Source: JBHGBM01 sp041946965
Lineage (GTDB): Bacteria > Acidobacteriota > Terriglobia > Bryobacterales > Bryobacteraceae
Direction of reading: 5' to 3'
Length of the DNA stretch: 37,311 nucleotides
Assembly (NCBI GenBank): GCA_041946965.1
Contig: JBHGBM010000054.1
Coordinates: 1-37,311, forward strand
The notes below the pieces were generated by a model that did not search any database, was not told the origin of the DNA, and saw nothing but the letters and a program-made list of their open reading frames with translations. Shown here in pieces: positions 17,108 through 24,356 of the stretch. Position 1 is the stretch's first letter; every line of letters starts with the position of its first letter. Made by a program: the position numbers and the translations under genes.

Positions 17108-18427
17108 ATGAATCGCAGAACTTTCCTGGCGGCCGGAGCCGCCGTTTCAGGCGCCGCGCGCGCCGGCCAGAAACTTGCCAAGGACGGCGGCGCGCCCGTC
17201 CGCGCCACGCCGCTGCACGCGCGCCACTTCGGCCCGCTCTACTACGACGACAAGGAACGCGCCGAGTTAAACGAAGTGCTCGAGACCGGGCGGCCGTTCC
17301 GCTGGTATGGCCCCGGCAAGGAGCCGCCCAAGAAAGTAGCCACCTTCGAGAAGGAATTCGCCGCGCACATGGGCGTCAAGTATGCGCTGGCGGTCACTTC
17401 CGGCACGGCCGCGCTGCAAACCGCCATGGCGGCGCTGGGCATCGGCCCGGGCGACGAGGTCATCCTACCTGCCTGGACGTGGCATTCCTGCTTCAACGCC
17501 GTGGTGCTCGCCGGCGCGCTGCCCATCTGCGCCGAGGTCGACGAAACCTTCAACCTGGACCCGGACGATATCGAGAGCCGGATTACGCCGCAGACTAAGC
17601 TGATCATGGCGGTGCACCTGCAAGGCAACCCCGCCGATCTCGACCGTATCCTCCCTATCGCGCGCAAGCGCAACATCAAGGTCATGGAAGATTGCGCGCA
17701 GAGCGTGGGCGCGAGCTACAAGGGCCGCAAGCTGGGCTCCTACGGCGACATCTCCATCTACTCGCTGCAATTGAACAAGACCATCACGGCGGGCGAAGGC
17801 GGCGCCGTCGTCACCAGCGATCCGTTGCTGTACGAGCGCGCCGTCCGCTTCCACGACCTGGGCGGGTTGCGGCCGCTGCACGAAGCCGCGCTCGGCAAGC
17901 CGCGCGCGGATTGGTACATCGGGTGCAATTTCCGCATGAACGAGTTCTCCGGCGGCGTGCTGCTGGCGCAACTGCGCAAGCTCGACACCATCGTGAACGC
18001 GACGCGCACCAACGCCCGGCGCGTCTACGACGGCATCAGGGACCTTCCCGGCATCAAGTTCCGCAAGCTGCCCGACCCGGCGGGCGAGATCGGCTCGGCA
18101 ATCTTCATCGGCTTCGATTCCAAGCAGAAGTGCGAGAAATTCAAGTCGCTGATGAGGGCGGAGAATGTGCCGGTGAACAATCCCGGCGGATCGGTCATTC
18201 TGCCCACGCTGCCGCACATCATAAAGAAGGTGACCGCCAGCCCGAACTGGCCGTCGTTCACCAGCGAGCGCGGCCGGGCCATTCAGTACGGGCCGAAGAC
18301 CTGCCCGCGGACCATCGACATTTTAGGCCGCTTCGCCGGCCCGTCTCTGGATCCGAAATACACGCGGCAGGACTGCGACGATATCGTGGCCGCGATCCGG
18401 AAGGTTTACCCGGCGGTAGCGGGGTAG
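17108..18427 (+). CDS. DegT/DnrJ/EryC1/StrS aminotransferase with twin-arginine signal
   Basis: 439 residues from the ATG at 17108, which follows AGGAG by 8 nt; the frame is open further upstream but without support. The N-terminus MNRRTFLAAGAAVSGAARA looks like a Tat signal (RRTFL, then Ala-rich). The rest is a full-length fold type I PLP enzyme: ALAVTSGTAALQTAMAAL (phosphate-binding), ILPAWTWHSC, KVMEDCAQSVGASYKGRK, and IYSLQLNKTITAGEGG carrying the internal-aldimine lysine K224. FRMNEFSGGVLLAQLRKLD is the dimer/substrate region. Family members aminate keto-sugars or inososes. Tat export of a cofactor-loaded sugar aminotransferase is unusual but seems to recur in acidobacterial/planctomycete genomes (recalled). 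Its 3' end overlaps the convergent DUF72 gene by 22 bp. Confidence 0.85.
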   Translation: MNRRTFLAAGAAVSGAARAGQKLAKDGGAPVRATPLHARHFGPLYYDDKERAELNEVLETGRPFRWYGPGKEPPKKVATFEKEFAAHMGVKYALAVTSGTAALQTAMAALGIGPGDEVILPAWTWHSCFNAVVLAGALPICAEVDETFNLDPDDIESRITPQTKLIMAVHLQGNPADLDRILPIARKRNIKVMEDCAQSVGASYKGRKLGSYGDISIYSLQLNKTITAGEGGAVVTSDPLLYERAVRFHDLGGLRPLHEAALGKPRADWYIGCNFRMNEFSGGVLLAQLRKLDTIVNATRTNARRVYDGIRDLPGIKFRKLPDPAGEIGSAIFIGFDSKQKCEKFKSLMRAENVPVNNPGGSVILPTLPHIIKKVTASPNWPSFTSERGRAIQYGPKTCPRTIDILGRFAGPSLDPKYTRQDCDDIVAAIRKVYPAVAG

Positions 18428-19107
18428 CGCAGCACCCGCTCGGCGTGGAACGCGCCCTCGGGGCTGTCTTCGTGCTTGAAGAACAGGCAAACGTCCTTGC
18501 CCGCCGCCGCCAGTTGGCGGGCGCGGCGGGCGATGGCGTCCACCGCCTCCGGCGCGTACGGCGGCTCGCGCAGGCGCGAGTAAGCGAAGTCCGCGGTGAC
18601 GGCATCCGGCTCCGCCGTGCACAGCGCGGCGTTGCGTTTGCGCAGCGCCGCGTACACATCTTCCCGCAGCCAGGAGGGATGGCGGAACTCAAACACCGCG
18701 CGCACGCCCGCCGGCAGCAGCGGTAGAAACTCCTCCAGCCGCCCCTCCGCGTAGGGCATCTGCGGCGGCAACTGGAACAGCACCGGCCCCAGCCGTTCCT
18801 CTTCCGCCAGCGGCGTGATGGCCTTCAGAAACCGCGCGAGCGACTCGCCGGCCTCGTGCAGCCGCAGCACGTGGGTGATGCGCATGGGGGCTTTCAGGGC
18901 AAAAAGGAACCCGGGCGGGGTGGCCTCCATCCAGCCGCGCAGTGTGGACTCGGAGGGCAGCCGGCGGAAGGTGTAGTTGATCTCCACCGCGTTGAGCCGC
19001 GTCGCGTAGTATTCGAGGAAGCGCCGGGCGGGGATCTTCTCAGGGTAGAAGCGCGGCTTCCACGAGCCGTAGGCGAAACCCGATGTGCCCGCGAAAATCC
19101 GCGCCAC
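18406..19107 (-). CDS. DUF72 (YecE-like) TIM-barrel protein
   Basis: 233 residues, close to the usual 230-270 of the family. The N-terminus IFAGTSGFAYGSWKPRFYPE is the hallmark G-T-S-G-x-x-Y-x-x-W-x-x-x-F-Y-P of DUF72/YecE. It is followed by LNAVEINYTFRRLPS, KAPMRITHVLRL, LFQLPPQMPYAEGRL and VFEFRHPSWLREDVYAALR, the conserved barrel strands. The C-terminus KDVCLFFKHEDSPEGAFHAE keeps the normal 'F-N-N/K-x' type end. The biochemical role of the family is unknown. The gene starts 4 bp after the recA stop, so it is co-transcribed with recA. Its own stop lies inside the end of the convergent DegT gene. Confidence 0.88.
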   Translation of the reverse strand: MARIFAGTSGFAYGSWKPRFYPEKIPARRFLEYYATRLNAVEINYTFRRLPSESTLRGWMEATPPGFLFALKAPMRITHVLRLHEAGESLARFLKAITPLAEEERLGPVLFQLPPQMPYAEGRLEEFLPLLPAGVRAVFEFRHPSWLREDVYAALRKRNAALCTAEPDAVTADFAYSRLREPPYAPEAVDAIARRARQLAAAGKDVCLFFKHEDSPEGAFHAERVLRYPATAG

Positions 19108-19111
19108 GGGA

Positions 19112-20179
19112 TTAGCGGCGCGAACCGCCGTTGCCCGGACGGGCCGCGGCCTGCTCGGCCTTGGGCGGCTCCGCCGGGGCGTCCTTCACCAGGCCGAGGG
19201 TCTTGCGCAGCTCGGCGTCGAGCGCCTGGCGGATATCCGGGTTGTCCTTCAGGAACTGCCGCGCGTTTTCGCGTCCCTGCCCGATGCGCTCGCCCTTGTA
19301 GCTGAACCAGGAGCCGCTCTTCTCCACGAGGTTCTGCGCCACCCCCACGTCCAGCAGGTCGCCCTCGCGGGAGACGCCCTCGCCGTAAATGATGTCGAAC
19401 TCCGCCTCGCGGAACGGGGAGGCCACCTTGTTCTTCACCACCTTGGCCTTGGTGCGGCTGCCGATTACGGTGTCGCCGTCCTTGATGGCCGCGATGCGCC
19501 GGATGTCCAGACGGACCGACGAGTAGAACTTGAGCGCGCGCCCGCCCGTGGTGGTCTCGGGGTTGCCGAACATCACCCCGATCTTTTCGCGGATCTGGTT
19601 GATGAAGATCAGGCAGGTCTTGGATTTCGAAACCACCCCGGTGAGCTTGCGCAGCGCCTGCGACATGAGCCGCGCCTGCACGCCCATGTGGCTGTCGCCC
19701 ATTTCGCCGTCGAGCTCCGCTTTGGGCACCAGGGCGGCCACCGAGTCCACCACCAGCACGTCGAGGGAGCCCGAGCCGATCAGCGCGGCGGTGATTTCGA
19801 GCGCCTGTTCGCCGAAATCCGGCTGCGAAACGAGCAGGTTGTCCACGTCCACGCCGAGCTTGCGGGAATAGATGGGATCGAGCGCATGCTCGACGTCGAT
19901 AAAAGCCGCCATGCCGCCCTGCTTCTGCGCCTCCGCGATGACCTGGAGCGCGATCGTGGTTTTGCCGGAAGACTCCGGCCCGAAGATCTCGTTCACGCGC
20001 CCGCGCGGGAAACCGCCCACGCCCAGCGCCGCATCGAGCGAGATGGAGCCCGTAGAGATCGCCGCCACGGGCACCATGGCGTCCTTGGAACCCAGGCGCA
20101 CGATCGAGCCCTTGCCGAACTGTTTCTCGATCTGGCCGAGCGTAAGCTCAAGCGCCCGCGCGCGGTCTTTTTCGTCCAT
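19112..20179 (-). CDS. recA: Recombinase RecA
   Basis: 355 residues, normal for RecA. It is an ATP-dependent DNA strand-exchange protein and the SOS co-protease, acting in the cytoplasm. The Walker A motif GPESSGKTT is at 67-75, the catalytic glutamate E97 lies in FIDVEHALD, and Walker B is LDVLVVDSVAAL (139-150). The L1/L2 DNA-binding loops are present around GEMGDSHMGVQARLMSQALR and FINQIREKIGVMFGNPETTT, followed by GGRALKFYSSVRLDIRR. The C-terminus ends in a lysine/proline-rich tail. AGGAG sits 9 nt before the ATG, with an extended -10 promoter further upstream. No LexA box was recognised by eye. DUF72 follows in the same transcript. Confidence 0.98.
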   Translation of the reverse strand: MDEKDRARALELTLGQIEKQFGKGSIVRLGSKDAMVPVAAISTGSISLDAALGVGGFPRGRVNEIFGPESSGKTTIALQVIAEAQKQGGMAAFIDVEHALDPIYSRKLGVDVDNLLVSQPDFGEQALEITAALIGSGSLDVLVVDSVAALVPKAELDGEMGDSHMGVQARLMSQALRKLTGVVSKSKTCLIFINQIREKIGVMFGNPETTTGGRALKFYSSVRLDIRRIAAIKDGDTVIGSRTKAKVVKNKVASPFREAEFDIIYGEGVSREGDLLDVGVAQNLVEKSGSWFSYKGERIGQGRENARQFLKDNPDIRQALDAELRKTLGLVKDAPAEPPKAEQAAARPGNGGSRR

Positions 20180-20209
20180 ATGGCGATACTCCTGTGGTGA
20201 TGAAACTGA

Positions 20210-20218
20210 ATTATACCA
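20210..20218 (-). promoter_or_regulatory. Extended -10 promoter of recA (TGGTATAAT)
   Basis: On the minus strand TGGTATAAT provides a perfect -10 hexamer with the TGn extension. It lies between the DHH gene stop (20222) and the recA start (20179). It would give a leader of about 25 nt containing AGGAG (20189-20193). The -35 region is poor, as expected for extended -10 promoters. Confidence 0.55.
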
Positions 20219-20221
20219 GCC

Positions 20222-21175
20222 TCAACTCTTCAGCTCTTCCACGATCTCCGCCGCCACCCGCCTGGCCTTTGCCAGTTCGCCGGGCTCGAAACTGATGGCG
20301 CCCACCCGCGCGTGCCCGCCGCCGCCATAGCGCTCGCAGATGGTCGCCAGGTTGTGGTTGGGAGCGTCCGGCGCCCACGGGTTCGACCCCACGGAAATCT
20401 TGGTGCGGAAGCTGGACTGGCTCACCGAAACCGTATAGATCGACGACGGATAGAGGTGGTAGGGGATGAACTTGTTGTACCCCTCCATGTCGCAGCCGGC
20501 CAAGTCGAAAAACACCACCGGACCCTCGATCCGCGACCGTTTCCCTATGGTCTCAATCGAGCGCAGATGGCGCTGGTACAACTGCCGGTAGAGTTCCTGC
20601 ACCTGCGGCTGCTCCATGATCGCCGCCAGCGAGTAGTCCCGCATCCAGCCGATGATCTTCTGGACCATTTCCGAGCCCTTGGCATTCTCGATCACCAGGG
20701 TGAGCTGCATGGCGGGCGCGCGCATCTCCACGGCCGTCCTGGCATCGGGATACTGCGCTCCGTCGATCAGGTTCGCCGACGCGACCAGGTCGTCGAGGTC
20801 CGGCGCGCGGAAACTCCACTTCTCCCGGGCCACGTGGCAGATGAAGGCCGTGCAGGACTTGAACGCCGGATCGTACAGTTTGCGCCCGCTGCGGTCCTGC
20901 CGCCAGTGCTCCATGTCTTCCGGAGTGAGGAAGGCGCTCTGGTGATGATCGAACCACCATGTCAGCCGCGGATCGGGACTGTACTTGAAATCGACGATGG
21001 CGTTCTCGTCCCCGTCGAACAGCGAGGGCTCGAACATCTGCGACGCCTTGTGCGCCATGCCCGTGTAGACGAACTCCGCGCCGGGATGTATCGCGCCGGA
21101 GAGGAACCGGGTGAAGAACGCGGCGGACGCCGCTCCATCGAAGCAGTGGTCGTGGTAAAGAACTCGTACCCGCAT
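20222..21175 (-). CDS. DHH/DHHA1-type phosphoesterase
   Basis: 317 residues. Motif I is YHDHCFDGAASAAFF (H8, D9, D13; a divergent H-x-D-x-D-G). IVDF (D62) is motif II, and WWFDHHQSA (D76-H77-H78) is the DHH motif. ATICERYGGGGHARVGAISF near residues 277-296 is the glycine-rich DHHA1 substrate-binding segment. The family includes nanoRNases, pAp and cyclic-dinucleotide phosphodiesterases and RecJ-like nucleases. The exact substrate is unclear, and the replacement of the classical HxDxDG by HDxxxDG makes a standard NrnA assignment unsafe. The ATG at 21175 lacks an SD; an extended -10-like TGGTAAGTT lies at 21188-21196 (minus), giving a very short leader. It lies just upstream of recA on the same strand. 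Confidence 0.82.
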   Translation of the reverse strand: MRVRVLYHDHCFDGAASAAFFTRFLSGAIHPGAEFVYTGMAHKASQMFEPSLFDGDENAIVDFKYSPDPRLTWWFDHHQSAFLTPEDMEHWRQDRSGRKLYDPAFKSCTAFICHVAREKWSFRAPDLDDLVASANLIDGAQYPDARTAVEMRAPAMQLTLVIENAKGSEMVQKIIGWMRDYSLAAIMEQPQVQELYRQLYQRHLRSIETIGKRSRIEGPVVFFDLAGCDMEGYNKFIPYHLYPSSIYTVSVSQSSFRTKISVGSNPWAPDAPNHNLATICERYGGGGHARVGAISFEPGELAKARRVAAEIVEELKS

Positions 21176-21252
21176 GGAAAAGTGGAAAACTTACCAGCTT
21201 GCCTGATCGGGCGCGCAAATGCAACCGTCCCCAAGTACCCGAAGTGGACTTC

Positions 21253-21642
21253 TCACTTGCGCAGTCCTTCCGCCAGGGCGCGCAGTTCGCGCACGATCAC
21301 GGGTGGCGGAAGCCCCGCGGAGCGGTGTTCGGCCACCAGTTCGCGCAGCCGGCGCCCGAACGAATCGGCGGCGCCGCCGGGCGCATCCGGCGGTTTTCGC
21401 GCAAGCACCCGCGCCCCGCGCCGGCGCCGGAGTTCGAGCCAGCCTTCTTCGGCAAGCACGCGATAGGCTTGAGCGACGGTGTTGAAATGCACCCCCAGGT
21501 CCAGCGCCAGTTCGCGCACCGGGGGAAGCTGGTTGCCGGGCGCGAGCGTGCCCTGCACCAGCAGCGCGCGCAGCGCATCGGCGATTTGGCGGTACGCCGC
21601 CGTGCCGGAACGGGCGTCGATGCGGAGCAGCGGGGCCGGCAT
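21253..21642 (-). CDS. GntR-family (YtrA-like) transcriptional regulator
   Basis: 129 residues from the ATG at 21642; the frame is open to 21702 but the extra residues have no support. The winged-helix DNA-binding domain spans ~5-80: TAAYRQIADALRALLVQGTL, then LPPVRELALDLGVHFNTVAQ and AYRVLAEEGWLELRRRRGARV. Only about 50 residues follow, mostly helical, so it fits the short YtrA subfamily with no large effector domain. These repressors normally control an adjacent ABC transporter, but none is adjacent here. A TGTAT-N9-ATACA palindrome touches the start codon, suggesting autoregulation. It is divergent to a MerR gene. Confidence 0.85.
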   Translation of the reverse strand: MPAPLLRIDARSGTAAYRQIADALRALLVQGTLAPGNQLPPVRELALDLGVHFNTVAQAYRVLAEEGWLELRRRRGARVLARKPPDAPGGAADSFGRRLRELVAEHRSAGLPPPVIVRELRALAEGLRK

Positions 21643-21661
21643 TGTATACGTACAACATACA
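21643..21661. promoter_or_regulatory. Operator-like inverted repeat between gntR and merR
   Basis: TGTATACGTACAACATACA has perfect 5-bp arms TGTAT/ATACA with a 9-bp spacer, immediately upstream of the gntR start codon and covering its -10 region. YtrA-type GntR proteins bind similar TGTA/TACA-ended palindromes. A further TGTACA (21691-21696) overlaps the -10 of the merR promoter, so both divergent genes could respond to the same repressor. Inferred, not tested. Confidence 0.5.
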
Positions 21662-21683
21662 AATAAGACCTTGACAGAATCAA
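21654..21683 (-). promoter_or_regulatory. Putative gntR promoter
   Basis: On the minus strand, TTGATT (21683-21678) and TATGTT (21659-21654) are 18 bp apart. The -10 lies inside the palindrome. A start near 21647 would leave only about 5 nt before the ATG, and there is no SD. Confidence 0.35.
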
Positions 21684-21698
21684 GCAGAAATGTACAAT
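21671..21698 (+). promoter_or_regulatory. Strong sigma-70-type promoter reading toward merR
   Basis: A perfect TTGACA (21671-21676) is followed after 16 bp by TACAAT (21693-21698; 5/6). This is the best-formed promoter in the window. Its predicted start near 21705 gives a ~40-nt leader to the merR ATG at 21747. It overlaps the opposing gntR promoter region. Confidence 0.6.
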
Positions 21699-21746
21699 CC
21701 AAAATGGCGGTCTGTTCGGAAAAACATAAAACGGTAGAGTGCGAAA

Positions 21747-22241
21747 ATGTTGAAAGCCAAAAAGCCCAAGCCGGCGCCCATGCCCGAGACCGAGGGTTAC
21801 ACGAGCAGCGACGTGGCGCGCCTGTGCGGCGTGACGCTTCGGCAGTTGCAGTGGTGGGATGAGCGCAACGTGGTCTCGCCCCGCCAGGACGGGCACCGGC
21901 GCATTTACCTGCCGCAGGAAGTGGTGGAGATCTCGGTCATCGCCGAGCTGCGGCGCAAGGGCTTCTCGCTGCAAAAAATCCGTCGCGTGCTGCGCTTCCT
22001 GCAAAAAGACATGGGCAAGCGGCTAGGTGAAGCGCTCTCGTCGGATTCCGAAGTGCACCTGCTGACCGACGGCCGTTCCATCTACCTGGAGGAGGCGCCG
22101 GACCGCATCATCGACCTGTTGAAGAACGCCAGGCAGCCGATGTTCCTGGTTTCCGTGACCGACCAGGCGCGCCGCCTGAACCCGGTGCGCAAGCCGGCGC
22201 GTTCGGAAACTCCCGCCGCCGCGAAAAAAGCCCGCGCTTAG
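21747..22241 (+). CDS. MerR-family transcriptional regulator
   Basis: 164 residues. After a Lys/Pro-rich N-terminal arm, residues ~17-60 form the MerR winged helix: GYTSSDVARLCGVTLRQLQW then WDERNVVSPRQDGHRRIYLP. A second helical part VEISVIAELRRKGFSLQKIR follows. The C-terminal ~70 residues (LLTDGRSIYLEEAPDRIIDL) are not a classic metal- or drug-sensing coiled coil, so the effector is unknown; no Cys pair typical of metal sensors is present. The C-terminus is basic (Ala/Lys). It is transcribed divergently from gntR. TAGAGT lies 6 nt before the ATG, though a stronger promoter sits further upstream. Confidence 0.85.
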   Translation: MLKAKKPKPAPMPETEGYTSSDVARLCGVTLRQLQWWDERNVVSPRQDGHRRIYLPQEVVEISVIAELRRKGFSLQKIRRVLRFLQKDMGKRLGEALSSDSEVHLLTDGRSIYLEEAPDRIIDLLKNARQPMFLVSVTDQARRLNPVRKPARSETPAAAKKARA

Positions 22242-22252
22242 GCGCTGGGACT

Positions 22253-22861
22253 CTAAAAGCTGAATCCCAACTGCACCATGGTGTGGATCCACTGGTCCTT
22301 TGTCCGGATGCCGGGCACCGGGCCCAGCGGCTCGCCTTCGGTGTGGCCGCGGTAGAAGCGGCTGAACACACCCAGACGGAAATTGCGCCCCACGAAATAA
22401 TCGCCGCCCACCTGCGCATAGTAGCCCCACCCCGAGCGCATGGTGCATATGGGGCAATCCACGCGGAAGTAGGAACTGGGCTGGCTGATGCGCTCGTTGT
22501 AGCGCAGGTAGGCGCCCCCGCCGCCGGCGTGCAGCATCGCGCGGCCCAGCGGCACGATGGCGCGCCCGCCCATGGGCACGAAGTACTCGCGGTCCTTGAT
22601 GCGGAACCCGCCGATGTCCGTATTCAGGAAATCGCGGATGCGCGCGGCCCCGAACAGGATGTCGAGCCCCACATCGGCCTGGAAATAGGTGTGAAAGCGG
22701 TACCCGTAGCCGACGCCTACCCCGGCCGCGTTCTGCATGAAACCGGAAAGCTGGCTGCGGGGCGTGGCCCCGCCCACGGCAAACGTGAAATTATGGTGCG
22801 GGTAGCTCTGCGCGGCGGCCACGGCGGGCAACAGAAACAGGAAAACGGCTAGATTCCTCAT
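22253..22861 (-). CDS. Outer-membrane beta-barrel-like protein
   Basis: 202 residues from the ATG at 22861, chosen because it yields the signal peptide MRNLAVFLFLLPAVAAAQS; the frame upstream (to 23008) would bury it. The mature part is rich in alternating strands with Gly and aromatic residues (GVGVGYGYRFHTYFQADVGL, YYAQVGGDYFVGRNFRLGVF) and ends in QLGFSF. That aromatic C-terminal residue fits Bam-dependent outer-membrane proteins. Size and pattern fit an 8-stranded OmpW/OmpA-like barrel. There is no SD at the ATG. It is convergent with merR (11 bp apart) and divergent from the aminotransferase. Confidence 0.75.
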   Translation of the reverse strand: MRNLAVFLFLLPAVAAAQSYPHHNFTFAVGGATPRSQLSGFMQNAAGVGVGYGYRFHTYFQADVGLDILFGAARIRDFLNTDIGGFRIKDREYFVPMGGRAIVPLGRAMLHAGGGGAYLRYNERISQPSSYFRVDCPICTMRSGWGYYAQVGGDYFVGRNFRLGVFSRFYRGHTEGEPLGPVPGIRTKDQWIHTMVQLGFSF

Positions 22862-22931
22862 TGTCGTTTGGGATGCGGCCCAGGGCGGCCCCGTTTCGAT
22901 GATAACGCGCCACCGGCGATAATGGCTTTTC

Positions 22932-24101
22932 ATGGCCCGCATCGCCCCCTCCCTCGACCTCGTGCCGCCTTCGCGCATCCGCGAACTGGCGGAAATCGCC
23001 ATGGGCATGGACGGCGTCTACCGGCTGTACTTCGGCGAATCCAACCTGCCCACCCCGGACTACATCAAGCGCGCCGCGGTGCGCGCCATCGAGGAGGGCT
23101 ACACCTACTACACCGAGAACGCGGGGCTGCCTTCGCTGCGCCGCGCCCTGGCGGACCACTACCGCCGGCTGCACGGCGTGGACCTCGACCCGGCGGGCGA
23201 AATCGTCATCACCGCTTCCGGCGTGCAGGCGCTCAACGTGGGCATCCGCACCGTGCTCGACCCGGGCGACGAAGCCCTGGTGCTGACGCCCGCCTGGCCC
23301 AACGGCGCCTCCAACGTAGGAATGTGCAGCGCCGTGCCGCGCCACATGCCGCTGGTGCTCGGCGGCAGCCGCTACCGCGTGGATTTCGCCGCGCTCGAGG
23401 CGGCGCTCACCCCGCGCACGCGCCTGCTGATCTACACTTCGCCCTCCAATCCGCTCGGCTGGGTGGCGAGCGCTGAAGAGCAGCGCGGCCTGCTGGAGTT
23501 CGCCCGCCGCCACGGCCTCTGGCTGCTCGCCGACGAAGTCTACGACCGCCTCTACTACGCCGGGGAGCGCCTCGGCGATCCGGCGCCCTCCCTGCTGCGC
23601 ATCGCCACCCGGGAGGACGCCGTGCTGGTGGTGCATTCCTTCTCGAAAAGCTACTGCATGACGGGCTGGCGGGTGGGGTACCTGATCGCGCGGCGCGACG
23701 TGGCGGCCAAGGCCACCCAGCTCAACGAATTCATCGTTTCGCATGCACCCTCCATCGCACAAAAAGCCGCCGAAACCGCGCTCGCCGAAGGCGAGGACGA
23801 AATCGTACGCATGCTGGAGCGGCTGCGCGCCAACCGCGACCTGGCGATGGCGGCGCTCGCGGGCATTCCCGGCGTCACCGTTCCCAAGCCCGACGGCGCT
23901 TTCTACCTCTTCCCCCGCATCGACGGCCTCGTCGACTCTTTCGGCTTCTGCCGCCGGCTGCTCGCGGAAACCAAGGTGGGCCTGGCGCCCGGCGTGGCGT
24001 TCGGCGAGGGCGGAGAGGGCTCCGTGCGCATCTGCTACGCGGCCGAGCGAGCCATTCTGGAGCCCGCCATGGAACGGCTGACGCGCTTCATCCGCGGATA
24101 A
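22932..24101 (+). CDS. Class I/II pyridoxal-phosphate aminotransferase
   Basis: 389 residues, normal for the AspC/aminotransferase I subgroup. FGESNLPTPDYIKRAAVRAI followed by GYTYYTENAGLPSLRRALAD is the usual N-terminal pattern. ITASGVQALNVGIRTVLDPG binds the PLP phosphate, YTSPSNPLGWV holds the conserved Asn-Pro, LLADEVYDRLYY the PLP-binding Asp/Tyr, and SFSKSYCMTGWRVGY the catalytic Lys (K239). RICYAAERAILEPAMERL carries the C-terminal substrate Arg. It probably converts an amino acid/2-oxo acid pair; the substrate is unknown. GATAAT is 8 nt before the ATG with no SD. DUF2905 follows 9 bp downstream, likely co-transcribed. Confidence 0.9.
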   Translation: MARIAPSLDLVPPSRIRELAEIAMGMDGVYRLYFGESNLPTPDYIKRAAVRAIEEGYTYYTENAGLPSLRRALADHYRRLHGVDLDPAGEIVITASGVQALNVGIRTVLDPGDEALVLTPAWPNGASNVGMCSAVPRHMPLVLGGSRYRVDFAALEAALTPRTRLLIYTSPSNPLGWVASAEEQRGLLEFARRHGLWLLADEVYDRLYYAGERLGDPAPSLLRIATREDAVLVVHSFSKSYCMTGWRVGYLIARRDVAAKATQLNEFIVSHAPSIAQKAAETALAEGEDEIVRMLERLRANRDLAMAALAGIPGVTVPKPDGAFYLFPRIDGLVDSFGFCRRLLAETKVGLAPGVAFGEGGEGSVRICYAAERAILEPAMERLTRFIRG

Positions 24102-24110
24102 GATAAAAGT

Positions 24111-24314
24111 ATGGGCCTGGGCCGCATGCTCATCTACCTCGGCGTGGTTCTGGCAGTGGCAGGCGTCCTCATCACCATTCTGCCCCTGCGTTTCGGGCGG
24201 TTGCCCGGCGATATCGTGATCCGGGGCAGAAACTCGACTTTCTATTTCCCGCTGGCCACCTGCATACTGCTCAGCGTGGCGCTCACCCTGATCTTCTGGA
24301 TCTTCCGCCGCTGA
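24111..24314 (+). CDS. DUF2905 small membrane protein
   Basis: 67 residues with two transmembrane helices (RMLIYLGVVLAVAGVLITIL and FPLATCILLSVALTLIFWIF). Between them is a loop FGRLPGDIVIRGRNSTFYFP, which is the signature of DUF2905. The function of the family is unknown. The ATG is preceded by TAAGAT ending 6 nt upstream and no SD; it is also close behind the aminotransferase stop, so it may be read either as part of that operon or from its own start. Confidence 0.9.
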   Translation: MGLGRMLIYLGVVLAVAGVLITILPLRFGRLPGDIVIRGRNSTFYFPLATCILLSVALTLIFWIFRR

Positions 24315-24344
24315 GTGCGGGAACCGCCGCAGGGGCCGATGCGT

Positions 24345-24350
24345 CACAAT
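24345..24350 (+). promoter_or_regulatory. -10-like hexamer 6 nt before the subtilase ATG
   Basis: CACAAT (4/6 to TATAAT) ends 6 nt before the ATG at 24357 with no SD between. It repeats the spacing seen upstream of galU, the gene at 17032 and the maturase at 36458. Weak on its own. Confidence 0.25.
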
Positions 24351-24356
24351 GGCACT

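Noticed and set aside
20180..20221. LexA/SOS box upstream of recA
   Set aside because: No palindrome of a known LexA type could be recognised; only the extended -10 promoter and the SD are supported.
21643..21702. Longer gntR start at 21702
   Set aside because: The extra residues (Cys/Phe-rich) do not fit the family and would put the promoter and operator inside the coding region.
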